This document shows, in pieces, positions 36,829 to 47,700 of a stretch of 64,000 nt of DNA; the stretch's first letter is position 1; each line of letters starts with the position of its first letter. The DNA lies in the NCBI RefSeq assembly GCF_900105995.1, contig NZ_LT629785.1, positions 310,001 to 374,000 of the forward strand, given 5' to 3'. The notes under the pieces were generated by a model. That model saw nothing but the letters and a program-made list of their open reading frames with translations. It searched no databases and was not told where the DNA came from. A program made the position numbers and the translations under genes. Origin of the DNA: Pseudomonas pohangensis. Its GTDB lineage: Bacteria; Pseudomonadota; Gammaproteobacteria; Pseudomonadales; Pseudomonadaceae.

Positions 36829-38367
36829 ATGAATTTGCTCAAGTCGCTGGCAGCGGTCAGCTCACTGACGATGCTTTCCCGGGTACTCGGGTTTGTCCGC
36901 GATACCCTGATCGCCCGGATTTTCGGCGCCGGCGTGGCTTCCGATGCCTTTGTCGTGGCGTTCAAGCTGCCCAACCTGTTGCGCCGGATCTTTGCCGAGG
37001 GTGCTTTCTCGCAGGCTTTTGTGCCGATCCTTGCTGAGTACAAAACCCAGCAGGGCGAAGAGGCTGCGCGGACGTTTCTGGCTTATATCAGCGGTTTGCT
37101 GACCCTGGTGCTGGCGCTGGTGACGCTGCTGGGGATTCTGGCGGCACCGTGGATCGTGTGGGTTTCCGCGCCGGGCTTTGCCGACGAGGCGGATCGCTTT
37201 TCCCTGACCACTGATCTGCTGCGCGTAACCTTCCCTTATATATTCCTGATTTCACTGTCATCCATGGCGGGTGCGGTACTCAATACCTGGAACCGCTTTT
37301 CGGTGCCGGCGTTCACGCCAACCCTGCTGAATGTCAGCATGATCGTTTTTACCCTGTTTCTGACGCCGTATTTTGATCCGCCAATCATGGCTTTGGGCTG
37401 GGCGGTGCTGGTGGGCGGCCTGTTGCAGTTGCTGTATCAGTTGCCGCACCTGAAGAAGATCGGCATGCTCGTGCTGCCGAGGGTCAGCTTTAAGGATTCG
37501 GGGGTCTGGCGGGTGCTGCGTAACATGGGCCCGGCCATTTTCGGGGTGTCGGTCAGCCAGTTCTCGCTGATCATCAACACCATCTTCGCTTCCTTTCTGG
37601 TGGCGGGCTCGGTGTCCTGGATGTACTACGCTGACCGCCTGATGGAACTGCCTTCCGGAGTGCTGGGTGTAGCGCTGGGGACGATCCTGTTGCCGGCTTT
37701 GTCGAAAACCTATGCCAGTGCCGATCGCGAGGAGTACTCGCGACTGCTCGACTGGGGGCTGCGGCTGTGTTTCCTGCTGGTGCTGCCTTGTGCGATGGCG
37801 TTGGCGATTCTGGCTGAGCCGCTGACAGTCGCGCTGTTCCAGTACGGCAAGTTCGGCGCACACGATGCGCTGATGACCCAGCAGGCGTTGATGGCCTATT
37901 CGGTCGGCTTGCTGGGAATCATTCTGGTGAAAATCCTTGCTCCCGGCTTCTACGCGCAGCAGAACATTCGTACTCCGGTGAAGATCGCCGTGGTGACCCT
38001 GATTGTTACGCAGTTGCTGAATCTGGTGTTGATTGGCCCGCTGGCGCATGCCGGGCTGGCTCTGGCTATCGGCCTTGGCGCCTGTCTGAATGCGGGCTTG
38101 CTGTACTGGCAGTTGCGCCAGCGCGGCATGTTCCAGCCGCAAGCCGGCTGGCCTGTGTTTCTCGGCAAGCTGGTGCTGGCTGTCACTGTAATGGCGCTGG
38201 TTTTGCTGGCAGTAATGCACTTCATGCCGGGCTGGGCGGAAGATGGCATGTTGCTGCGCTTGCTGCGGCTGGGGGCTTTGGTGACGGCTGGTCTGCTGGC
38301 GTATTTTGGCTGCCTGCTGTTGCTGGGTTTCCGTTTGCGCGATTTCGCCAGACGCACGGTGGCCTGA
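36829..38367 (+). CDS. murJ: Lipid II flippase MurJ
   Basis: MurJ (MviN) moves lipid II to the outer face of the inner membrane for peptidoglycan synthesis. The start [18 protein letters not shown] gives 512 residues with 14 predicted membrane segments. Conserved are [40 protein letters not shown] and [20 protein letters not shown] in separate loops. The place before ribF-ileS-lspA is conserved in Pseudomonas. Confidence 0.97.
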   Translation: MNLLKSLAAVSSLTMLSRVLGFVRDTLIARIFGAGVASDAFVVAFKLPNLLRRIFAEGAFSQAFVPILAEYKTQQGEEAARTFLAYISGLLTLVLALVTLLGILAAPWIVWVSAPGFADEADRFSLTTDLLRVTFPYIFLISLSSMAGAVLNTWNRFSVPAFTPTLLNVSMIVFTLFLTPYFDPPIMALGWAVLVGGLLQLLYQLPHLKKIGMLVLPRVSFKDSGVWRVLRNMGPAIFGVSVSQFSLIINTIFASFLVAGSVSWMYYADRLMELPSGVLGVALGTILLPALSKTYASADREEYSRLLDWGLRLCFLLVLPCAMALAILAEPLTVALFQYGKFGAHDALMTQQALMAYSVGLLGIILVKILAPGFYAQQNIRTPVKIAVVTLIVTQLLNLVLIGPLAHAGLALAIGLGACLNAGLLYWQLRQRGMFQPQAGWPVFLGKLVLAVTVMALVLLAVMHFMPGWAEDGMLLRLLRLGALVTAGLLAYFGCLLLLGFRLRDFARRTVA

Positions 38368-38449
38368 GCGCAGACCTGCCCGATATGCTGCCTGTTGTCG
38401 GCTGGCCGGTGTGCGTATAATCGCTCACTTTGCTTGCAAGAAGCGCGTT

Positions 38450-39409
38450 ATGCAGCTGGTTCGAGGTCTTCACAATCTAAGTCCGCAGCACCGGGGCTGC
38501 GTTGCCACTATCGGGAACTTCGATGGTGTGCACCGCGGGCATCAGGCGGTGTTGGCGCGCCTGTTCGAGCGTGCCGCGGAGTTGAATCTGCCCAGTTGTG
38601 TGGTGATTTTCGAGCCGCAGCCAAGGGAATTTTTTGCGCCGGCCACTGCGCCGGTACGACTGTCCCGGCTGGCGGACAAGGTTGATCTGCTGGCGTCTGC
38701 CGGCGTGGACCGGGTGTTGTGCCTGGCGTTCAACCAGCGTTTGCGTGAACTCAGTGCCGATGCCTTTGTCAGGGCGGTGCTGGTCGATGGCCTGGGAGTG
38801 GCGCATCTGGAAGTGGGTGACGACTTCCGCTTTGGTTGCGATCGCTCCGGGGATTTTGCCTTCTTGCAGCAGGCGGGGCGCAGCTACGGGTTTACTGTCG
38901 AAGAGGCTGCGACCGCTGAGTTCGCCGGTTCGCGTATCAGCAGTACGCGGGTCAGGGAAGCACTGCAGGTTGCGGATTTTGTCGAGGCCGAGAATCTGCT
39001 AGGTCGCCCGTTTGCCATTGATGGCAGGGTGATGCACGGACAGAAACTCGGTCGTGAACTGGGTGCGCCGACCGCGAATGTGCAGCTCAAACGCCACCGG
39101 GTACCTCTGAGCGGCGTGTTTCTGGTGAGCGTCGTACTGGATGGTGTTGTGCATCCGGGTGTGGCGAATATCGGTGTGCGGCCTTCGGTTAAAACCGACG
39201 GGTTTGCCCACCTTGAAGTTCATTTGCTGGATTTTTCCGGTGATTTGTATGACCGGCGGGTGTCGGTGGTGTTTCATCACAAGCTGCGTGAAGAGCAGCG
39301 ATTCGCCTCGCTTGAGGCGCTGAAGTCGGCTATTGCGGCCGACATAGATGCTGCCCGTGCCTTGTTGGCCGGGCCAAATGAATTCTTCAAGAGCCTCCGA
39401 GATGACTGA
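38450..39409 (+). CDS. ribF: Bifunctional riboflavin kinase/FMN adenylyltransferase
   Basis: RibF turns riboflavin to FMN and then FAD. The start [16 protein letters not shown] gives 319 residues. The adenylyltransferase half has [13 protein letters not shown] and [10 protein letters not shown]; the kinase half has [26 protein letters not shown] divided by normal turns and [11 protein letters not shown]. It overlaps ileS by eight bases (ATGACTGA), so the two are translationally coupled. Confidence 0.97.
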   Translation: MQLVRGLHNLSPQHRGCVATIGNFDGVHRGHQAVLARLFERAAELNLPSCVVIFEPQPREFFAPATAPVRLSRLADKVDLLASAGVDRVLCLAFNQRLRELSADAFVRAVLVDGLGVAHLEVGDDFRFGCDRSGDFAFLQQAGRSYGFTVEEAATAEFAGSRISSTRVREALQVADFVEAENLLGRPFAIDGRVMHGQKLGRELGAPTANVQLKRHRVPLSGVFLVSVVLDGVVHPGVANIGVRPSVKTDGFAHLEVHLLDFSGDLYDRRVSVVFHHKLREEQRFASLEALKSAIAADIDAARALLAGPNEFFKSLRDD

Positions 39410-42233
39410 TTACAAAGCGACCCTGAATCTGCCGGAAACCGCCTTCCCGATGAAGGCCGGACTACCCCAGCGCGAGCCGCAAACCTTGCAGCACTGGGAC
39501 GGCATCGGTCTTTATCAGAAGCTGCGCGAGCAGGGCGCCGGTCGACCCAAGTTCGTCCTGCACGATGGCCCGCCCTACGCCAACGGCAGCATCCACATTG
39601 GCCATGCGGTGAACAAGATCCTCAAGGACATCATCACCCGCTCCAAGACCCTCTCCGGGTTTGATGCGCCCTATGTGCCGGGCTGGGACTGTCATGGCCT
39701 GCCGATCGAGCACAAGGTGGAAGTCACCCACGGCAAACATCTGCCGGCGGACAAGACCCGCGAGCTGTGCCGGGCTTATGCAGCGCAGCAGATAGAAGGG
39801 CAGAAAGCAGATTTCGTGCGCCTCGGCGTGCTCGGCGACTGGGACAATCCCTACAAGACCATGGACTTTGCCAACGAGGCCGGAGAGATCCGCGCTCTGG
39901 CCGAGATGGTCAAACAGGGTTTTGTGTTCAAGGGGCTGAAGCCGGTCAACTGGTGCTTCGATTGCGCCTCGGCGCTGGCTGAAGCCGAAGTCGAATACCA
40001 GGACAAGAAGTCCGACGCGATTGATGTGGCGTTCATCGTTGAAGACGCTGACCAGCTGGCGGCTGCCTTCGGGCTTGCCAGTTTGGCCAAGCCTGCGGCC
40101 ATCGTCATCTGGACCACTACGCCCTGGACCATCCCGGCCAACCAGGCGCTGAACGTGCATCCGGGGTTTACCTACGCGCTGGTCGATACCGGCGAGCGCT
40201 TGCTGCTGCTGGCCGAGGAGCTGGTAGAGAGCTGCCTGGCCCGCTATGACCTGCAGGGTGAGGTGATCGCCACTGCGCAGGGCACGGCGCTGGAGCACAT
40301 CCGTTTCCGCCATCCGTTCTACGAGCGTTTCGCTCCGGTCTATCTGGCCGAGTACGTGGAACTGGGTGCCGGTACCGGTATTGTCCACTCCGCACCGGCT
40401 TATGGTGAGGATGACTTCCGTTCGTGCAAGCAGTACGGCATGAGCAATGATGAAATTCTCGGCCCGGTGCAGAGCAATGGCGTATATGTGGCGGACTTGC
40501 CGTTTTTCGGCGGGCAGTTCATCTGGAAGGCCAACCCGGCTATCGTCGAAAAGTTGCGTGAAGTCGGTGCGTTGCTCAAGCACGAGTCGATCCAGCACAG
40601 CTACATGCATTGCTGGCGGCACAAGACGCCGCTGATCTACCGCGCCACGGCGCAGTGGTTTGTCGGTATGGATCGGCCGCCGGAAAGCGGCGCAACCCTG
40701 CGTGAGCGGGCACTGGCAGGCATCGAGCAAACCAGCTTTGTTCCGGCCTGGGGCAAGGCGCGGCTGCACGGCATGATCGCCGGTCGCCCGGACTGGTGCA
40801 TCTCGCGCCAGCGCACCTGGGGCGTGCCGATCCCGCTGTTTCTGCACAAGGAAAGCGGCGAGCTGCATCCGCAGACCATCGAGTTGATGGAACAGGTGGC
40901 CCAGCGCGTTGAAAAGCAGGGCATCGAGGCCTGGTTCAAGCTGGATGCTGCAGAATTGCTTGGTGATGATGCGGCGCAATACGACAAGATCAGCGATACT
41001 CTGGATGTCTGGTTCGACTCCGGTACCACCCATTGGCATGTGCTGCGCGGCTCGCACCCGCTGGGGCACAGCAGCGGACCGCGTGCCGACCTCTATCTGG
41101 AAGGCTCCGACCAGCACCGTGGCTGGTTCCATTCGTCACTGCTGACCGGCTGCGCCATCGACAATCAGCCGCCCTACAAGGCGCTGCTGACCCACGGCTT
41201 CGTGGTCGACGAGAGCGGGCGCAAGATGTCCAAGTCATTGGGCAACGTGATCGCGCCCCAGGAAGTCAATGACAGCATGGGCGCAGACATCCTGCGTCTG
41301 TGGGTCTCGGCTACCGATTACTCGGGCGAGATGGCGGTTTCCAAGGTCATTCTGCAGCGCAGTGCCGATGCCTACCGGCGCATCCGCAACACCATGCGCT
41401 TCCTGCTTTCCAACCTGACAGGTTTTGATCCGGCGCGTGATCTGCTGGCGCCGGAGCAGATGCTTGATCTGGATCGCTGGGCGGTGGATGCGGCGGCGCG
41501 GCTGCAGGCGGAGATCGTCGAGTCGTATGCCGAGTATCGCTTCCTCAATGTCTACCAGAAGGTTCATCACTTCTGTGTGCAGGAGCTGGGCGGCTTCTAC
41601 CTCGATATCATCAAGGATCGTCAGTACACCACCCGTGCCGACAGCGTGGCACGACGTTCATGCCAGACGGCACTGTTCCATATCGCCGAGGCGCTGGTGC
41701 GCTGGATTGCACCTATCCTGGCCTTTACTGCCGAAGAGATCTGGCAATACCTGCCGGGCACGCGTAATGAGTCGGTGATGCTCAATACCTGGTATGCCGG
41801 GCTGGCCGGATTGCCGGAAGACGCGGCTCTGGGTCGTGCCTATTGGGCCGAGGTCATGGACGTGAAAGTTGCGGTGAACAAGGAGCTGGAAAACATGCGT
41901 GCCGCCAAGGCTATTGGTGGCAGCCTGCAGGCTGAAGTCACCCTGTTTGCTGAAGATGCCCTGGCGAGCCAGCTGGCCAGGCTGGGCAATGAATTGCGCT
42001 TCGTATTGATTACCTCCACCGCGCAGGTACAGCCTCTGTCTGCCGCAACTGAATCTGCTGTCGCCACTGAGGTGCCGGGGCTCAAGCTGCAAATTGCCAG
42101 ATCAGGTCATGCCAAGTGCGCGCGTTGCTGGCATCACCGTGCCGATGTGGGTAGCCATGCAGCACACCCTGAATTGTGTGAGCGCTGTGTGGAAAATATC
42201 GAAGGCGCCGGTGAGGTACGGCACTATGCGTGA
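39402..42233 (+). CDS. ileS: Isoleucyl-tRNA synthetase
   Basis: The start [19 protein letters not shown] gives 943 residues of a class I synthetase. The HIGH motif appears as HIGH in [12 protein letters not shown] and KMSKS in [10 protein letters not shown]. The editing domain with [12 protein letters not shown] is present. The C-terminal zinc site [12 protein letters not shown]...CERC is intact. It is the bacterial mupirocin-sensitive type by architecture. Gene context ribF-ileS-lspA is standard. Confidence 0.98.
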   Translation: MTDYKATLNLPETAFPMKAGLPQREPQTLQHWDGIGLYQKLREQGAGRPKFVLHDGPPYANGSIHIGHAVNKILKDIITRSKTLSGFDAPYVPGWDCHGLPIEHKVEVTHGKHLPADKTRELCRAYAAQQIEGQKADFVRLGVLGDWDNPYKTMDFANEAGEIRALAEMVKQGFVFKGLKPVNWCFDCASALAEAEVEYQDKKSDAIDVAFIVEDADQLAAAFGLASLAKPAAIVIWTTTPWTIPANQALNVHPGFTYALVDTGERLLLLAEELVESCLARYDLQGEVIATAQGTALEHIRFRHPFYERFAPVYLAEYVELGAGTGIVHSAPAYGEDDFRSCKQYGMSNDEILGPVQSNGVYVADLPFFGGQFIWKANPAIVEKLREVGALLKHESIQHSYMHCWRHKTPLIYRATAQWFVGMDRPPESGATLRERALAGIEQTSFVPAWGKARLHGMIAGRPDWCISRQRTWGVPIPLFLHKESGELHPQTIELMEQVAQRVEKQGIEAWFKLDAAELLGDDAAQYDKISDTLDVWFDSGTTHWHVLRGSHPLGHSSGPRADLYLEGSDQHRGWFHSSLLTGCAIDNQPPYKALLTHGFVVDESGRKMSKSLGNVIAPQEVNDSMGADILRLWVSATDYSGEMAVSKVILQRSADAYRRIRNTMRFLLSNLTGFDPARDLLAPEQMLDLDRWAVDAAARLQAEIVESYAEYRFLNVYQKVHHFCVQELGGFYLDIIKDRQYTTRADSVARRSCQTALFHIAEALVRWIAPILAFTAEEIWQYLPGTRNESVMLNTWYAGLAGLPEDAALGRAYWAEVMDVKVAVNKELENMRAAKAIGGSLQAEVTLFAEDALASQLARLGNELRFVLITSTAQVQPLSAATESAVATEVPGLKLQIARSGHAKCARCWHHRADVGSHAAHPELCERCVENIEGAGEVRHYA

Positions 42234-42261
42234 TGTTTTGTGTGCGGCAGTTCAGCTCTCC

Positions 42262-42316
42262 GTAGGAGCCGGCTTGCTGGCGATTCGCGACATTTCGCCA
42301 GCAAGCTGGCTCCTAC
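42262..42316. repeat. REP palindrome between ileS and lspA
   Basis: GTAGGAGCCGGCTTGCTGGCGA and TCGCCAGCAAGCTGGCTCCTAC are near-perfect inverted arms. This is the well-known GTAGGAGC...GCTTGCTGGCGA REP class of Pseudomonas. It sits inside an operon of essential genes, 26 bases before lspA. Confidence 0.93.
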
Positions 42317-42341
42317 AGAATCAGTGCGAAGAGGGCAGAGC

Positions 42342-42842
42342 ATGAGCGCGCGCTTTGGCAAGCTCGGCTGGCTGTGGCTCAGTGTACTGGTCATCGTGCT
42401 GGATCAGGTCAGCAAACTGTATTTCGAGAACGCGCTTGGCCTTTACCAGCAGATAGTGGTCATTCCGGATTACTTCAGCTGGACGCTGGCCTACAACACC
42501 GGTGCTGCGTTCAGCTTCCTGGCGGATGCGGCGGGCTGGCAGCGCTGGTTTTTCGCCGTGGTCGCTTTGGCCGTCAGCATCATGCTGGTGATCTGGATGA
42601 AGGGCCTCAAGCAGCATGAAAACTGGCTGGCAATTGCGCTGGCACTGGTGCTGGGTGGTGCCCTGGGCAACCTCTTCGATCGTATGGTCTATGGTCATGT
42701 TATCGACTTTATTCTGGTGCACTGGCAACAACGCTGGTATTTCCCGGCCTTCAATCTGGCCGATAGCGCCATAACTGCCGGCGCCGTCATGCTTGCGCTG
42801 GATATGTTTCGCGGCAAACCATCGAAGGAGGCAGAGGTATGA
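42342..42842 (+). CDS. lspA: Signal peptidase II (lipoprotein signal peptidase)
   Basis: LspA cleaves prolipoproteins after lipid attachment. The start MSARFGKLGWL gives 166 residues with four membrane segments. The catalytic Asp residues are in ALGGALGNLFDRMVYG, written here as GNLFDR, and FNLADSAI. Substrates in this window include BamD, the coiled-coil lipoprotein and probably the TRAP binding protein. It overlaps slpA by four bases. Confidence 0.97.
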   Translation: MSARFGKLGWLWLSVLVIVLDQVSKLYFENALGLYQQIVVIPDYFSWTLAYNTGAAFSFLADAAGWQRWFFAVVALAVSIMLVIWMKGLKQHENWLAIALALVLGGALGNLFDRMVYGHVIDFILVHWQQRWYFPAFNLADSAITAGAVMLALDMFRGKPSKEAEV

Positions 42843-43273
42843 GCGAGTCCCGAATAGGCCAAGGAACGCAAGTGACACTGCACTTTGCCATCAAGCTGGA
42901 AAACGGCGATGTGGTGGACAGCACTTTTGACAAGCAGCCGGCAACCTTCAATGTTGGTGATGGCAGCCTGCTGCCCGGTTTCGAAACGGCGCTGTATGGT
43001 CTGAAAAGCGGTGACCGGCGCAGCCTGCCGATTGCACCGGAGCAGGGCTTTGGCCAGCCGAACCCGCAGAATGTGCAGGTGCTGCCGCGTAGCCAGTTTG
43101 CTGCCATGGAGCTGTCCGAAGGCTTGCTGGTGATTTTCAATGATGCGGCGAATGCCGAGCTGCCAGGTGTGGTCAAGGCGTTTGACGATAACCAGGTAAC
43201 CATCGACTTCAATCATCCACTGTCCGGCAAGAACCTGACCTTTGACGTTGAAATCATCGAGGTCAAGCCGTAG
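42839..43273 (+). CDS. slpA: FKBP-type peptidyl-prolyl isomerase SlpA/FkpB
   Basis: The 144-residue product is a SlyD-like FKBP with an inserted-flap domain. It shows VTLHFAIKLENGDVVDSTF, FNVGDGSLLPGFETAL and the insert region with GFGQPNPQNVQ. It has no signal peptide and lacks the His-rich tail of SlyD. The lspA-slpA-ispH order is conserved from E. coli to Pseudomonas. Confidence 0.95.
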   Translation: MSESRIGQGTQVTLHFAIKLENGDVVDSTFDKQPATFNVGDGSLLPGFETALYGLKSGDRRSLPIAPEQGFGQPNPQNVQVLPRSQFAAMELSEGLLVIFNDAANAELPGVVKAFDDNQVTIDFNHPLSGKNLTFDVEIIEVKP

Positions 43274-43380
43274 CAGCGGTGGGGCGGCAAGAGCGCAAAG
43301 CAATTTGCCGCCTGTTCAGCAGTGGCTAAGGCCATGCCGTTAGCCAAAGCGGGTGCGCCCCAATAGTCGAGAGTCTCGTA

Positions 43381-44325
43381 ATGCAAATCAAACTCGCCAA
43401 TCCCCGTGGTTTCTGTGCCGGCGTTGACCGCGCCATCGAAATCGTCAATCGCGCCCTGGAAGTATTCGGACCGCCGATCTATGTCCGCCATGAAGTGGTG
43501 CACAACAAGTTTGTGGTCGAGGATCTGCGTTCCCGTGGCGCAGTATTTGTCGAGGAACTGGATCAGGTACCGGACAACGTCATCGTTATTTTCAGTGCCC
43601 ATGGCGTGTCGCAAGCGGTGCGTAAAGAGGCTGAGGATCGCGGACTGAAAGTCTTCGATGCCACCTGTCCGCTGGTCACCAAGGTGCATATGGAGGTGGC
43701 ACGCTATAGCCTCGAGGGCCGCGAGTGTGTGCTGATCGGTCACCAGGGCCATCCCGAAGTGGAGGGCACCATGGGCCAGTACGACCATCGCAACGGTGGC
43801 CAGATCTATCTGGTCGAGGATGAGGCCGATGTGGCCGGTTTGCAGGTGCAAAAGCCGGAGTCACTGGCCTTCGTCACTCAGACCACACTATCGATGGATG
43901 ACACCAGCAAGGTCATCGATGCCCTGCGTGCACGCTTTCCGAGCATTGGCGGACCGCGCAAGGATGATATCTGTTATGCCACACAGAACCGCCAGGATGC
44001 AGTCAAGCAACTGGCTGCCGAGTGCGACGTGGTGCTGGTCGTCGGTAGCCCTAATAGCTCCAACTCCAACCGTCTGCGCGAACTGGCAGAGCGTCTGAAT
44101 ACACCGGCTTATCTGATAGATGGAGCTGAGGATCTGCAGCGTGGCTGGTTCGAAGGCAAGCAGCGTATCGGTGTTACCGCCGGAGCTTCTGCCCCTGATG
44201 TGCTGGTCCGGGGGGTGATCTCACAGCTTCAGGCCTGGGGCGGCGCAGAGGCTTTCGAGATCGATGGTCGACCGGAAAATGTGACCTTCTCGATGCCGAA
44301 GGAATTACGGGTGAGGCAGCTTTGA
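43381..44325 (+). CDS. ispH: 4-hydroxy-3-methylbut-2-enyl diphosphate reductase
   Basis: IspH (LytB) performs the last step of the MEP isoprenoid pathway using a [4Fe-4S] cluster. The 314-residue product has the three cluster Cys residues in [15 protein letters not shown] (Cys12), [13 protein letters not shown] and [13 protein letters not shown], and the active-site HxxE pattern. It provides precursors also used by IspB. The gene is the last with high GC before the pilin region. Confidence 0.97.
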   Translation: MQIKLANPRGFCAGVDRAIEIVNRALEVFGPPIYVRHEVVHNKFVVEDLRSRGAVFVEELDQVPDNVIVIFSAHGVSQAVRKEAEDRGLKVFDATCPLVTKVHMEVARYSLEGRECVLIGHQGHPEVEGTMGQYDHRNGGQIYLVEDEADVAGLQVQKPESLAFVTQTTLSMDDTSKVIDALRARFPSIGGPRKDDICYATQNRQDAVKQLAAECDVVLVVGSPNSSNSNRLRELAERLNTPAYLIDGAEDLQRGWFEGKQRIGVTAGASAPDVLVRGVISQLQAWGGAEAFEIDGRPENVTFSMPKELRVRQL

Positions 44326-44349
44326 ATTATTGGTAAATCCATAACAAAA

Positions 44350-44365
44350 GGGCCATTAAAGGCCC
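44350..44365. terminator. Terminator between ispH and pilE
   Basis: GGGCC-ATTAAA-GGCCC is a short hairpin; on the minus strand it is followed by TTTTGTTATG, so it mainly serves the pilin operon whose last stop lies at 44372. Confidence 0.75.
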
Positions 44366-44371
44366 CATTCA

Positions 44372-44770
44372 CTATATGCCGCTACAGCTTGCCCACATGT
44401 TACCAAGCGGAGCAGTTCCTCCTCTCACTCCTGTAGAACTAATCGTTAGTGTTCCCATGCCATTTAAAGTTCCAGTTCCAGTAGCTGTAACAGTAAAAGT
44501 GCTTGCAGTGAGTGGATTAACTCCTAGCGTAGCACTCTGTTGATTAATGCTGGCAGGGATGGCGAAACCGACGTAGGTGTTGTTCTGTGCGCGATAACGT
44601 TCTAACAGGTTGGCAACGCCTGTGACGGCGCCTTTCGCGTCCTCACAGGCAGATCGTCGCACATAGCCTTGATAGCTTGGGATTACGATAGCCGAGAGGA
44701 TGCCAAGAATCGCAAGCACGATCACCAGTTCGACCATGGTAAAGCCTTTGTTATTAGTCTCCAATTTCAA
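44372..44770 (-). CDS. pilE: Type IV minor pilin PilE
   Basis: The 132-residue product has a short type III leader ending in KG, then FTMVELVIVLAILGILSAIV with Glu at mature position 5, so it is a prepilin cleaved by PilD. The C-terminal half has a Cys pair (SACED and WASCSG) typical of the D-loop. Position as last gene after pilY1 agrees with PilE, a minor pilin that primes pilus assembly. It is a little shorter than the PAO1 protein (about 141 residues). Confidence 0.88.
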   Translation of the reverse strand: MKLETNNKGFTMVELVIVLAILGILSAIVIPSYQGYVRRSACEDAKGAVTGVANLLERYRAQNNTYVGFAIPASINQQSATLGVNPLTASTFTVTATGTGTLNGMGTLTISSTGVRGGTAPLGNMWASCSGI

Positions 44771-44787
44771 TGCTCCCGACTAAATTT

Positions 44788-47700
44788 TCAAGGTGCTGGC
44801 TTAATCTCTGTTCTGTCCATCCAGTACATTTTACCTAGCTTTGGCATCTCGATTTCATCAATATCTCCAGGTCCCCTGATGATAAAGCACTGATCTCCAA
44901 TGCATATTAACTCTGGTTGCGGTGGAATGCCTGGTACCTGAAGTACGTCGAAGCGTTCATCTAGCTTCGGATTATTTGGATCACTAGTGTATGCGGGGCT
45001 GCCATCAAACAAATTAACCGCATAGCCGCGAGCCGTTCCAAATGCAGGTGCACAAGTGCTGCTATTTGCAGTTGATGATTTTGCCGGCTCGTAAGTGCTG
45101 AAGAAGAGTTCATTTCCAGCTCCTGCAGTCAAGGCGCGTGTTAAAACCTTTTCACCCAAATTGCTTGTCAAATTAATGAACCAGCCTCCAGTTTTACGGC
45201 CATCAGAAAGGTCAAGCTTAGTTGTTTGTGTGCTACCGCTTGGTTTCAAGTTCGTTGTCACATCAAGCATACTTGATACAGTGATTGTGCCTTCTGTTCC
45301 AGTTCGGTCGGTCAAATTGCTTGTGCGGAAAGAGTAGAATGCATCTTGCGCATCTTTATTAAGTGGATGGCCGCGATAACCTGAGCCAATATTGACAGAA
45401 AGACTTAGTTTTCCATCCTTATTCAAGAGTGCAACATCTGGCTCATTGTAAAAGCGGCGTAGGTTCTGTTGCTTATAAAGTTGAGTTCCGCTGTTATAGT
45501 CGCTAGGGATCGCTGTTGCGAATATACCATTACCTCCAGTGCCCCCGGGGGTTATCAGTCCTACCCCGCTCCCTCCATTGTTAATATGAAAGCGCCAAAC
45601 TTGGCCGCCCATGTCTCCAATGAAAATTTGATCTGCGAGCTTGTCATTGTCAGCTATTAGTGTGCCACTTGGGGCTGTCTGGATATCAATTACCCGTGGA
45701 GTTGCCGGCATGCTATAGAGCATGTTGCTCATCTGCCTATTTTTTGTTGTCGTGGCAGCGCTGCTGGCGGACCAAATTAATACGCCGGTATTTGCGTCTA
45801 CTACGTATAAAGCATTACCACCATTGGTGTCGGTATCGGCTGTGCGCACAAGAACATTGTCCTGATTTGGGTTGTAACCACCTGCAAAGATCAGTACGTC
45901 AGTGATGTCTGAGCCAATCTTTATCTTGGTTTTGACTGGTGCAGACCATGTTTGTCCAAGCCGATCAAAGCCAGGCGTTACACCACCTCTGATGTACCAT
46001 AACAGCTTTGGAGAGCTACGATCAGTAACATCCAGAGCGTATACACCGCGACCACCTCTGCCCATAGTGGCATAGGCGTAAACAAACTCTCCAGATTGAG
46101 GTGTGCTTGATGTGTCAAAAATCTTGCCATCCTTGTTCACATCGTTAACCCATAGGGTAACTGGGTTGTCCATGCCGTAAGGGCGAGGATTACTTATTGC
46201 TGCTGTTTCTTTGTTTTCTTTTAGTTTCTTGATATTCGGGAGAAGCTCTTCCGGCATAAAGGCAAAGAGTTCTTTGCCTGTGTCGGTGCTGAATGCTTGA
46301 ACAAAACCTTCATTGGTACCGATGAAGGCGGTTTGATCGTCTACATCGCATTTCGTGCTGTCTGTAGCATTAGCCTTGATGCAGTCGTATGTAGCCAGCT
46401 TTGGAGAGGAATGGATTGGGTCGCCGATTGATTTTCGATCTTTGCTCGTGGCCGGATCAGTCCCGCGGATATAATCGAATAATTGATCGCGCTCGGCTTG
46501 ATTCGCAGCGCCAAGCATTGTGTTGGTAATGTTAGTGTTAGAGCTGGTAAGCGGTTGAGTGCTCAAGCTCGATGGTGAGCTCGGGGATGCGCCAATGTAT
46601 GTAAACAGTTTACGGCTAGCTGGTGCGGGAAGTTGCTCTGCGGCGCCACCTTTCGAGGTGTCATTGCCGTCATTTGTGTCAGACCAGAAGCTTCGGGCAT
46701 TGCTGGCAAAATTACCAGTACTGCTCACTGCGTCACGGTCAAGCCGATCCACAATGCGTGGATTGCTGATGACATTGCCGTTAGTGTCTTCGCTAGTCAG
46801 CGAGAACCGATAACGTTTCAGGTTGCCCGGCCAACTTTGGGTCTTTCTAGGTGCGAATAGCGAGAAGTACAGCTCATCCTTGTTGTTCTGACGTTCAAAG
46901 GAGTTGACGGGTGCGCTCGCGCTGACAAACGTTGTGTCGACATCTTGTACATTCTGCAGAATGTCACTGAAGGCCTTGGTAAGACCGGTTGCATTATCTG
47001 CGGTATACGCACCGCCTTTGCCGTTTCCGGCAACCTCCGTAAGAAACTTTTGAGCAATAGGGCCGGCCCATTTGTCGGCAGCCAGTGCAAAGCCAATGGT
47101 GTGAGTAAATACGTAGCTGTCCCCTGGAACAGCGCTGGATTGATCTTTTCGGGCCAGAAAATCCGCCAGTTTGCGGCCGCAGGCCTCATCGGAGTCTGTT
47201 GAGTTCGAGTCAACTATAGCCAGTACGTCATTGGGGTCATTGGGATCAACGGGCAGCGCGGTGGAGCAACTGCCAGCTTTGCTGCTGATGTTATTTTGAG
47301 CGCCATTACCGTTGGCCTGACCGTCAGTCAGCATTACCACGTGCGTTGGCTGGCAGGCACTGGTTATAGGGCTGCTGAACCCTGGCATGTTGCCGCTCAG
47401 ATACTGCGAGGCATCGTAATAGGTTGGTACTATCGGGGTGCCCCCGTTGGGGCTCATGGATTGCACCAGTGCATCGAGGTGCTTGCGGACCGTATAGGTA
47501 TTGTCTGCGAGACCGCCGTTAGCAACCTTGATGCGTAGTTTGATAGATTGAGCTGGGTTGCCTTCGAAGGCAGTAGTTTTCAGGCTGCTGTCGCCCGGCG
47601 CAATGCTGACTAGCAAGGCATTACCAGGTTTCCAGCCGCTTCTGCCTATGACACTTTGTAGACCGGTTTTTATCTGACTTTGGCGGCAGACAAAAGGTGT

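Noticed and set aside
39462..41132. A 556-codon minus-strand frame opposite ileS
   Set aside because: ileS is intact with HIGH and KMSKS motifs; antisense frame arises from GC bias.
45660..45905. Small plus-strand frames inside the pilY1 region that might be accessory genes
   Set aside because: They lie antisense to conserved propeller sequence of PilY1 and have no ribosome site or similarity.
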